Assembly (NCBI RefSeq): GCF_021155775.2
Contig: NC_060236.1
Span: 19,890,519-19,954,518 of the forward strand
DNA from: Neodiprion pinetum
Taxonomy: Eukaryota; Arthropoda; Insecta; Hymenoptera; Diprionidae
DNA length: 64,000 nucleotides
Direction of reading: 5' to 3'
The position numbers and the translations under genes were made by a program. Of the stretch, positions 37,701 to 49,700 are shown one piece after another. The notes beneath the pieces were generated by a model that made no database searches, was not told where the DNA came from, and saw only the letters and a program-made list of their open reading frames with translations. Every line of letters begins with the position of its first letter. Position 1 is the first letter of the stretch.

Positions 37701-40700
37701 CTGTGTGATTAGTTTAAAAGCATTTGTAATCATTCTGAAATCGCTGGAAACCATTTACAAAACACTTGAAGCTCTTCGAAATTAGTTTGAAACCGTTTTT
37801 CCGAAACGGTTGAAGATCTTTGAAACCTTCTTGAAATTAGTTGAAAATAGCTTATAGTCATTTTTCAACCATACCATGGAATTGGTCTCGGCTTTTCGTC
37901 GCTTATTAAAAAGCACTGCAGACTGGTGCCGTTAACTGATTGTATGTCGGAACTCTACGGTACGCTGCAAATATTCCAGTAAGAGAAATCGCGCACTCAC
38001 TTCGAAGAGACAGGGCTTTTTGAAACCTCATCTTGTGGAAGGAAAGCATGAAAAGAGGGGTCGAGAGATGAACAGATTGAATAAACGTTATAGGAGGGTT
38101 CTGGAAACCTGAATATCTCGCCTGCGGAGATAAAATAAAAATCAAGAGAAAAAAAAAAATGTTGTCTAGATAAACGTGTTCCAACATCAATTACCGAGCT
38201 TCTATCGTTTGAAGTTCGAATAAAAACATTTTTTGTCATCCCTACTGCAGAGCTTACATTCAGCTTAAAGATTCTCTTCTCCTGAAAAGATTTGGTAGAC
38301 CTGCCGATATCGGCATTAAATCGTCATATCTACTACTACTTCTTTCGTGTTGATTCGCTTGAAAGTTCATGAGGGGCTGGCAAGTCATCAATTATACGTG
38401 CGACGCGACCGTACGAATAAGTTGAAATTCTTGCATTCAGCCGTTTTGAGAGACACTTTATACAGACCTGTTTATGGGAGGGTGGATTCTATTTCGTGAG
38501 AAGGATCGTTAACGCTTTAATCAATTCTGAGATGTCCTGAGAAGTAGACACTTCACCCAAGCGTATTGATAGTGTTATATCGACCTTAGTCAGTGTGGTA
38601 TTGACGCAAAATAGCGTTAGACTAACATGGAATAGTGTTGGATTGACATCGGATGGTGTCAGGTTGACATCAGATAATGTTATACTGGAAGAAATATCAC
38701 GTAATTACTCGACGCTACATGCTACGAAGTAGTAAAAATCACACAGGTACATGGAAGTCCTTAAAATTAAACTCGTGGTTGAATTGAACGCACAAGACTT
38801 TTGCTATTCAGAGGTCTTCGATACTTTTCAGCTTCATTTTGTCAACTCGTTCATTATTCTGTCTTCGTTGCATTTCAGTATGTGAGAGAAAGGGAAAGAG
38901 GAAGTTATAAACCTTTTTCAATTCCATCTCTGTATTGCATTGGCGTTCTTTTTTTTCAACATGATACTTTCTCTTCGTTAAGCTCTGCCGAGTATGATGA
39001 ATGCAAATCAGAGTTGTATGTGTAAAAATAAAAATATCAGATTTTTTCAGCTCGCCGAGACAATACGACAGTGATGGAAAAGTATATGAACGCGCGCGCA
39101 TCCGCGCACGTGTGTGTTCCTGTGGACATAAAAAAAAACGCGATCAAAACATGTAAAAACAGATCAATAAATTCTTGTTCACAAAGTGCAACGAAACCCA
39201 AAGAAAGAGGAGTAAAAAGCTTTTGACTCCATTGAATGAAACTCTACATAGGATCGAGGTCTGTGAATTCCTGCAGTAAAACGAACCTATAAAAAGAGCT
39301 GGTAGAGAATTATTCCCATTTATTTGCTCGTTTCGCACACTTTTCATCAGCGTTAAAAATCCAAGTCCTGCTTTGCATCCAAGCAAAACATATAGGTTGA
39401 AAGCCGAACCGCAAGCGCCATAACTTTGTTGTTTAACGTTGGGGTGAGCAGAGAGTGGAATTACCTCTTACTACTCGCGGCTCAAGTGACTCTCAATTCC
39501 ATCTCGCTTTAAGTAAATTTCGGCTTTTAATCGCCGAGGGTTTTCGCACGCCCCTCCAATTAGCTTCTGATAAAAACACTCTCGTCACTTCATCGCTTCA
39601 GAGTTTTACACGAGCTAATTCACCACCAATTAACCGGGGTGATTTTCCTACCACCAATTCACCGCTTCACACAACCCCAAAAAATCTGTACAGAGAATTA
39701 GGGATTTGTTTCAAACGCTTTTTTTTTTTTTTTTAAACAATCGACGATAAACAAAAGCAAATCCCAGAACTCATTGTCCAGTTCAGGAATTGTTCTTGGA
39801 ATGAATCTTCGAGGTGTAAAAACGAACGGTATGGCAGTTCAAACGGGTGTCAAAACATCTTTAAAGCGTTTGCATACTCTTTTCATCGAGCTGGAATCTT
39901 CATCTATCCATGAACTGCGTTATGCGGAATTTTTGAACTAACTTATTTTGTATTTATTCAGATAATCAGAGATATAAGGAGACCGAGCAGTCATTACGTG
40001 ACGACAGGAAGACTGCGTTTTAGATTTGCTCAAGTGCTGGTCAACGCGGTGGCTCTTTTTGCGATAGCAGGTGGCCTAGCAGCGTACTTTAAATGTGAGT
40101 AAAACTGATCGATGTCGTAACTGAATTTTCGTGAAAGCCTGCAATCAAGCTTCAGAGAACTGCAGACTCGGCGACTTTAAACCAACTACGTGACAGTTAT
40201 TATATTCCAAGCCATAATAATTCGTCCTTTGAATGTTACGGTTTGCGGTTTTCTCCGCTCACAATCAGTAGCGTTAATAACTTGTCACAAAGCCAAATTC
40301 CGGATACAATATCGAACCAATTAGCGACCACTTCCACCCGAGAAATTTTCCACACTGCATTGGTCTCTATGTATGCACGATGTATGTAACGTGTAATATT
40401 AATGTTCGGAAAATTGGATTCCAATCGACTCGTTTAATTGCATAGAACTCATTTTGCCGAGAGACCGTAAAAAGCTTCATTGTACTATATCAATTGCACT
40501 GACTTATTTCATGAGTTGTACTACATTTCACCACTAGTGCCCATTTGCTGAGCATCGATTTTGATGCTTCAAATCATTTGAAATCAGTAGTACATATCCA
40601 CCATTCTTACATGAAAACAAACCGAATTAAATTAATTCTTCAATTAATTAATTCTCACAAAAGTCCAATAATCATCACTCGTTAACTACTTGTATACGTC

Positions 40701-43700
40701 ATACCTGAACGAAGTGACTTGTTCAAAAAACCACATGAACAATACTATCGAAGGATCGAAGTGGTCAGCCAAATGATCCAGTGGCGTTTGTTCTTCCTCT
40801 TGCAGCTTACCCAGCGTACACTGTGAGGTTGGAAAACAATACTGTACATTCGACGGAAATGGTGATAGCCCCAGGACCTCCGAAATTCGAACCACCGCTG
40901 AAAAATCCAGCACCAGGAATCTGCCTGCCAGTGATCGTCAGCTTCTGTCAGTACCACAAGGTAAGAGAAGTGAAGTGAACCGATTATTGCCAAATCACTG
41001 TGACGAACGAATGTGCAATCCGCCTTCTCGTTTCGTTTGCGAAAAAATATTTGGTGCACTGAAATCCAGGGGTTCGACTAGTTCGGATGAAAACAGACAG
41101 CATTGACCCGCATGCACACGTCTATCCATTTGAGTGTGCATCGCGAGCACTCGACTGGATCCGGCAGTTCGAGTTTGAGTTTCATTCTCTGCAGCTCGTG
41201 AACTCCTCCGCTCGAGCTAAGGGCTTCATCCAACTCCAAATAGTCGAACAATTTGATAACTCCTACAGAGGGTATTGTTCAAGGTCTATATACTTGGTCC
41301 ATTTCACTCAGGATCAATATTCATTACTCATATTTAACCCTATGAAATCCGTCATTCCGAGTGGAAACACGGAAGTAAGGAACTTGTCTTTGTCGAGGAG
41401 CAGGAAAAATTTGATACACCATTTGTGGCACTTCGACTGTATCAATTTTCGCCACTTTTGCGAACTTCTGTATTCGCTGGTGCGACCTTTGATCTCATGG
41501 ATTTACTTAATTCAATACTGATATTCAACTTTGAAGTGGTGAATCAAAGCACCATTGTATGATTGGTGACCATAATGCTCGGTTAAATGTAATAAATGTG
41601 GTCACAACCGGATCAAACGATGTCCACAACTAATCCCGAGTCGAACTAAACCTATCGTATAAATAGGCATCGTTCATCGTTGACACATGATTGTTACAGA
41701 TCCCGTACAATTTCACCGTATTCCCGAACTACATGGGCAACTTTGGACAGAGGGACGCTCAGCACGAGCTTGAACTGTACGACGCAGTTGTCGATGTGCG
41801 CTGCTACGAATTGGCAGCCCTGTTTCTCTGCAGCGTGTTTGTGCCGAAGTGTGGTGTACGAGGCCAGGTGGTTAGGCCATGTCGCAGTCTCTGCTATCGT
41901 AAGAATTTTCGACTGATTGGTGTTTCCTTCGATTGCTTATTCGGCCAATGCTGTAAATTCGTTCCTTTTTGAAGAGACCAAACATCGCTGCGGGTTCTTC
42001 CTCGAAGTGTTTGGTCTCACCCTGCCCGAGTATCTGGAGTGCAACCTTTTTCCCGAGAATGCTGACCCCGAGGTTTGCGTTGGACACCGCGAGGTCATCG
42101 AAGCGGCAAAAAGGGCGGAGAAACCCGGTGAGTAATATCTTTCTAGTGGAATGATGATTGTGCTCCTGTATGAAAAAGACATAATGTGGTGTGTACGAGC
42201 AGATGGTTGAAAGGGTAGGTGAATTTATATCCCGACAACCAATTGCTTCATCCGATTGGGGCTTATCTGATTCAAAAGCATATAGATTGAGCTTCCTTTG
42301 CGTATTTTTTTCTGATACGTTCATTTGATAGAAAGCATTGTTATTAACAATAACGTCAACCATTTTTCTCAGCAATGTGTAGTGTGATGCCCAGAATATC
42401 TCCAAAATGGCTCAAACTGATTGACTTCATATCTATAGACAATATTTGTGGATTGGTCACGTTCTTTGCAACGATCCAAATTTGTTTTCCTTTTGTTTTT
42501 TCATCAACCTAATAATAACCGTCTGAGGACGTGGCAAAACGAATTAGCTATCGAAGAACACTGTCTTGTAAATTCAAAGTGGTTAGGTTGGTTAGGTCCT
42601 TTTTAGAGTTCCGTAACTCAAAAAGTAAAAACAGAACCCTTGTTGAAACACTTCGTTGTCTGTCTGTTCGTCTGTCAAGACAATTTTTTTAGGAACTGAT
42701 AGAAGTATCAAGTTGAAATTAATATCAAATACTAAGATGTACGATCTCTTGGAGGTGTAAGACATTCAAGCTTCCAGGTCAATGCAATCAAACGATGCGG
42801 CCATTTATGTCACATACTTTAGCACTCGCAAACTCACTCATCAAAACCTATAGGGTACTTCCCGTTGACTTAGAATCATGAAATTTGAAAAGAAACAAGG
42901 TCTTACGGCACAATTAAAGGGAAAAGTCTCAAAATAGTTGATCTGTAGTTACGTAAAATTAAAGGAAATGATTAAGTTTATACGAAACCCTCAGGGCGCG
43001 AGTCCTACTCACACTTGTCTAGTTTTTTGAGATATTGTGAGTAGCGCGAAACATGTCATCCAGCCAAGTTATGTTCATGCTGAGTTTCAAATATATAAGA
43101 ATTTCCGAATAAGCCCGTTATCATTATTTTTTTTTTCCTTCTTCCAGTCCGTGTTTTTTTTTTTTTTTTTTTTTATTCAGCAAAATGCATTTTGCATGGG
43201 GTATGTCATGCGGCAACGTCGAGAACGAACTGGGAAAACAAAAGACGGGCTTAACGACCGTTATAAATATCTCACCAAATCTATTGTCCACGATAACAAT
43301 GATCCAAACACTGCGGAATACCTCTTGAAACGTTATCCCACCGCTGTCACCAATTTTCGTGCTCCAATTTCAAATGGCACCCGTTTCCTTCCGCGAGAAT
43401 TGGCGTGATCATGGAGTTCAGATTTGAGTGATTTGGGAAAACAATTACTCAAATCAAACTTACTCGCACAATCGTTTGTGAGGGGTTTTCATTAAAAAAA
43501 AATGGTGTATCCTGGGTTGTAAAAAATTTTCATCACACGATTTATCACATTTATTCTCGAAATGCATTATACTGCCGAGGCGGAGTTGATCCCGATGATT
43601 TTTCCGTACCACTCTACAAATTCTCATACCCAAGAAAATTTGGTTATTTATATTTCGTTTCTGATAACCTCTCGAGTGACTTCATGATGATATATAATAC

Positions 43701-46700
43701 TGCAATACGGTTGTTACCAATGAAACCAATTTCCAAGAATAGGTACTTCAGTTAATTACAAATAGCAACAAGAAAGGAAAGAAAAAAGCCGGAATCTGGC
43801 AGTTTCAGAAAAGAAGACTCGGAGTGCGAAATTAACTATAATGGGGATGATAAGAAAATAATAATGTTTAGGGGACCAGTTTAGAGAAAAGTGGGTCGAG
43901 TAACGATCGAAGGCTGCTGCGGTTACGTAAGAAGGTAAACGATGTTCAGTACCAACAAGTTTAACTTACGACAACTGTGCTTATATAAACAGACCGAGCA
44001 TTGGGAAAAGGATTTGATTGTGAAATAAGCTCGAAAAATTCGAAGAAGCTAATTCCACGTTGCTTATGCAGCGGTATTGAACCGAAATCAGTGTGGAATC
44101 AAAACAATACTCTGAGCGATTTACAATCGGTCCAGGATAATTGATCCGCAATTTGCAATTCCGACCCCGGAATCCATTCCGCGAATAAGATTTCTGCACG
44201 ATTAAACAACTGTCGATAAGAAATTATCACCGAAGCGCGATCCCCTGGGAAATTTACCAGAACCCCTTTATACGTTTTCGGACAAACTTCCCACCCCGGA
44301 ATATTTGCGACTTCCTGGAAACGTTGAAGATGCTTTCAGTTTCTTTATCGTTTCGAACTGTTTCACAGCGATCACGTGACTCATCGCATTCTCGAGGGTT
44401 GAACTCTCGCCCTGAATCAGCTTTGAGTCTTTGGCCTTGTGGTTTATATTTTGCAAGAAAAAGCGTTCGGAATATTCCGGTTCATCAAAGCGTGGAATCG
44501 CATCCCGTTTTTAGGTACAGAAAAGGAGGTCTGACTTTCGTCTTGAGTCGATCCGCGCCGATCTGTCTCTTGATTGCTGTTGGAGACAATCACGGAGGAT
44601 CGAGATTCTTTCTCAATTTATCAGGTGTGTGTAGTACTTGGAGGATGTTTTGTACAGATTACCGGGATGATAAAAGAAGCTGAAAAGTTAAGAAGAATCG
44701 CAAATGGTCCATTTGGCTACCCTTCCTGCTTTTTCTGGCTCCTTCCACGACCATTCGTTGATCAATAAATTGCGACAAAGCGGTTTCTTCTTCCTTTTCT
44801 TCAACTTCTTCACCCTCTTTGCAAGGTCCGTCTCTGTTTCATTGGGCAGGGGGTGAAAATGTCGAATTAATAGAAAATCGAAGTGTCGCAATACCCAACT
44901 TTCAAAATCTCAGAAATCTATTTGTTGAAATTTTAAAATCTACATAGCCAAAGTGTAAAATAGTGAAGTATACAGATCACCAAAATACAAAACCGCCAGA
45001 ATTCCAACGATTTCATATTTTAACCCTTAGTTCAAAATGGATTTTGAAACAACGATATAGTTGTCAATGTTCTATTTTCTGACCTTTTTACACTCCGACC
45101 TCGACCCGTTCCATGTTTGGCTGAAAAAATATTCACGTCTCTATTTTTTCGATAATTTTAAAACATTTCACCTACTCTCTCCAGCGCTTTAATGTTATAT
45201 CATGTATTCCGCGATACAAGATGTTCACTTTTGCGAGGGTATGAGATAGCAAAAAAAAAAACACGAAGCACATGTCGGGTCCTATCGCGAATTCTTTTCA
45301 TTTGCCACACGCTGTCACCGACGTACAAAAGTTCACCGAGACCCCCGACCTACCGCTAATGCAAATCTAATTGTAAAATCCATATATTGAACGATAACGC
45401 TGTCAAGCTAACCGGTGGATGCGGCTGTTATCTAACTTCAAAATTCTCACTTTTCTACCGGCAATTGTTCCGCACCCTCGCTGTATGCCACAGTTTTTGT
45501 GTTCAAAGACAAGAATTATTTTTCCTCATCAATTTTTATCCGGCTCAACATATTGTAATGTATTTCTCGGAATAAGCATGATCGCACTTGTCTCATTTCA
45601 TGTTATTATTTTGAATGACATTTTCACCAGAATCTCACCTCTCAAAATGTGGCTGATCATTCTTGGGTCAAAATTGAATATCAAACTGTCATAATTAACA
45701 TTCTGCTGTCATAGAATCATCGTGCTATTTTATATAATATATTCATGAACAGGATTTTGGATAGTTCGAGATTCGAAAATGCATGAAAAGTCAATTAAGA
45801 ATTTGACATGTTACCTCCGTTGTCGAAAATTGAAAAAAAATTGATCTCGTCGGAAGTCCAATATATTCAAAATATTTTTCCTCCGTTGTTTGCAAAGTAA
45901 GTTTTAATGTTTTTGCAACATGAGACACGAACCATTACAACGATTCTGAATATTATCCATTCTGTGCAAATAAATAACAACTAGATTACAAAAACAGGAA
46001 TGTCAAATCATCGTTCGAAATATTTGAATTAATAAAATTTTCCAGCGGGTGAGTTGCGATTTGAATATCGATTGCTGGACATATCTGTGTATGGAATTTT
46101 TTTGCAAGGCTTAAAAGCAATGGAAATTATTACATATTTCTTTATTTTTCGTTGCTCTTCGTGCATTTGAAGAAAATGCAAAGTACACGCTGATTGAAAG
46201 ATTAAAAGTTTTCTTTCGTACTTCAAGTCTGTACAAGCGGGTTTCAATGCGACGGTACCCGATGCATTCCGGTTGATTGGCGTTGCGACGGTCACGTCGA
46301 TTGCGCTGACCAATCGGACGAAATCGGGTGTGGCGAATGCGGAGCCACGGCACCTTCGACCAGCGACGAAGAATCCCTCGCTGACCCCGTTCTTCACTGT
46401 GGAGAGAGACAATGCATGTCCAGTTTACACGTCTGCGATGGAACCACGGACTGCCCTTGGGGACAGGACGAAAGGAATTGCTGTAAGTGAAGCTTTTTTC
46501 ACTAAAAAATTTGCTAATTGTTGTGATCGTTGAAAAACAGCGAGAAACCGCTTCCATTCATTCATAATTGTTTGTAGAAATCGCTTGAAACCATTCCAAA
46601 ATCATTCGAGACTCTTGGAATTCATTTTAAAATACTTTGCTGTTATTCTGCAACTACTCCAAACCACTTAGAAGTGTTTTGAATTTCCGCGGTATTATTC

Positions 46701-49700
46701 TTCGAATATTCATAATTATTTTTAAACCTCTTGAAGACATTCAAAATGACTTAGGAAATGTTCATGCCCGTTCAAAATTGTTTTAAAACCATTTGTAACA
46801 ATTTGAAAACTGTTTGTGACCACTTTCAAGTCTTTAAAACACCTTGTAATTAGTTTGAAACAGCTTAGTTCCTTGTTGTATTCAAAGAAGTCATTAAACA
46901 AAATACCAAGCCTCTTGAAACATGTCGAAATCAGGGACACGGCTCCATACGAATTCGAGATATTCGTCTCGAGTATGCGTTTCGGGGCAAAATGCATACA
47001 TGGTTCAGGATTCGATGAAAAATTTTGCAATTATAAATAAAAAAAAATAAATAAACACCACCAAACATTTGTTCTCGAAAACAAAGAAATTGTTCACTTG
47101 AAAACCCGTGGTTATTTTTAACAGGTTAACTTTGCAGTCAGAAAAATTTTAAAAAAATCACAACACGTACACAGATGTCACATCAAAATCTGTAATTTTT
47201 TTATGATTTCCTTTGTTGGAATGGCGTGGAAATCGGATAGAACTAGAAGATCACGCTGCTTTCAATTTACAGTGTATAAGTAAAGATAAAGGGGTGAAAT
47301 TTGGGCAAACTTGGCTTCTTATGAGAAGGAAAAGTTTGGAATAACGCAATCACAAATCGGTTAAAGGACGTATTTCATATGCAAACCCGGCTAGGCCCTT
47401 TTACAAATTTTTCGTCACCGTTGATTACAATGTAACTTGAATTCCATGAAACTATCCTCTGAGATTAGACAAAATTGAAATCCAATTTTTCAAAGTATTA
47501 GACAAAGATAAAAATTCTTATCGATCAAAAAACATAGAGAAATCACGTATTGATCCTGTGGTTTCAGTAAGACTTAGCGAGCGTAACGGTGACATTGGTA
47601 AAGGACGGTTGGAGATTTACCACGCTGAGAACGGGAACTTCTCACCAGCCTGTGTAATGAATTGGGACGCAGAAACCTCACCTCATCAGATATGCTCATA
47701 TCTTGGATACAAGTGAGTTCGTCTTACACTGGAGCATTTCGATTGTGGAATGATCCGGAAGTGTTCTTGGCGGTGCGCGGTGTATTAATCGTCCTAAAAA
47801 TCTCAATCTGATCCAACAGAGTCGCAAACTCGTCGGTACTGTCCAGAAATGGCACCAACGTCTCGATGCCACAGCGGAAAATCGAGACCTCGGTTCAATG
47901 GCGGCTTGCTCAAAAAACCAACACCAACATTCTCAAGGAACTCCGGCGCTGCACAAAATACGAAAATTATCCTACCGTTGAACTGGCCTGTTCGGAATAC
48001 GGTAAGAGTAGTCAGGAACTGAATGAACGATGATTCAAATACTTAAGCAAAGAAAAAGACAGTCCGGAAATATTCGAGACAATGTTGCAATTATACTAGA
48101 ATACTACATAATATCGTCTTAACATATTCACAAAAAAAAAAAAAATAGTCCAAAACTTTTGCAATATACTCAAACATCCTTTAACGGGGTTTCTAATTTT
48201 TTTGAGTACTGTTCAACAATCCCTAAATTCTCGAAATTGACATTTCGAGTTCTGCGATACGTTATTTTTCACACCGTCACAGGATGCGGAAAGCGAAAGC
48301 GCATCTACGGTAACTCGAGGCCTCAGGCGAGGATCGTCGGTGGAGTTGAAGCAGCTCCCGGTGATTGGCCATTCCTTGCAGCGCTTCTCGGTGGACCTGA
48401 ACAGGTTTTTTACTGCGCTGGAGTCCTGATTTCCGATCAGTGGGTTCTGACCGCGTCACATTGCGTCGGAAAGTGAGTTTTCAATCATATCTTTGAGTCA
48501 TTCCAGTTTGAATCCTGATGAATGTGTCACCAACAACCCTCGAATTATGGAGAAAAGGAATAAATTTTCTACAAAGTGTATCCAATTAATCACTGAAAAG
48601 TTCAGGCAATCTCAAGATTGAGAGTTTTTTTACTAAAAAGTATGAAGAATCTTTCAGGTTGTTAGACAAACAGATGTTGTCACCTCAAAGCACAAGCGTT
48701 CGAATCCCACCGCTGTCACCAATTTTTGTTCTCACATAGCACCGAAAACACATCATATTCAAGTTCATTATCCAAACTCCTTCAACTTCTTGGAAACGTT
48801 TACAATTCATATATCGTGTCAACTTTATTGCCTTATTTTTCACACACGCATTATTACACTTATGATTTCCTCGACCTATCCGGTGTGAAGGAAGAAATCT
48901 GGCAGTTTCAGCCACTCCGACGTATCCGGATGGACAATCCAACTCGGCATAACAAGACGCCACGCTCATACTTACCTCGGTCAAAAAGTCAAGGTAAAGC
49001 GAGTCGTTCCTCACCCAAATTATAACCTGGGAGTCGCTCACGACAACGACGTCGCTCTTTTCCAGGTAAATCCAACGCTTACGATTTTGTATTTGTAGAC
49101 ATGACGGAATTATCCATTCGCTACCAACAAATCCAGTTCAATTTAAATTCTTATCAGCATTAGGACGTTAATCTAAAAACTCAGAAGCCGTTGTCCACTT
49201 TCAGAACTGTTTGTTTGACTTGAACATCACCCTTTTCAAGTGATTTGTTTTCACACGGCCTCTTAATCACCGTCTTGAAACATCGTGTTCAAGGACTCGT
49301 TGCTTTTTTCTATTACATCAGACCTTGCGGAGGCTAAAGTTTGTACAATCTTTTCAGCTTGACAGTCGCGTTCAGTTTCACGACCATCTAAGGCCTGTTT
49401 GCTTGCCAACTGCGGACATGGAGCTGACGCCCGGAACACTTTGCACAGTAATCGGTTGGGGAAAGAAGGAAGACACGGATGGTGAGCAATAAGATTAGAT
49501 GAGGCTCTCTTGAACGTTTTTGTCAAATTTTTGCCGTAACATTCGTCGTTTCAGATCGAGTCTGAAGCAAAATTAGAACGTTACACATCGTATCTCTCTG
49601 TTACAGTTTCGGAATACGAGCCGGCCGTCAACGAAGTAAACGTCCCAGTATTGAACAGAGAGCTCTGCAACCTTTGGCTCGAACACAAAGAGCTTAACGT

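Larger units (their letters stand above)
36853..39961 (+). other. Corin intron between exons 4 and 5
   Basis: 3109 bases. It carries a TTGAAA-rich degenerate array (37535-37865) and an approximately 30-bp minisatellite (38563-38684). Otherwise nothing is recognised. Confidence 0.75.

Noticed and set aside
41087..41521. 144-codon plus-strand frame within the Frizzled intron
   Set aside because: No domain recognised. It lies inside an intron whose flanking exons join perfectly without it, and it would break the CRD.
44324..44683. 119-codon plus-strand frame considered as an extra ectodomain exon
   Set aside because: It lacks the cysteine spacing of LDLa or FZ modules, and adding it is not needed to keep phase between exons 8 and 9.
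46111..46557. 148-codon minus-strand frame
   Set aside because: Antisense shadow of the LDLa exon, whose + strand frame has 12 correctly spaced cysteines.
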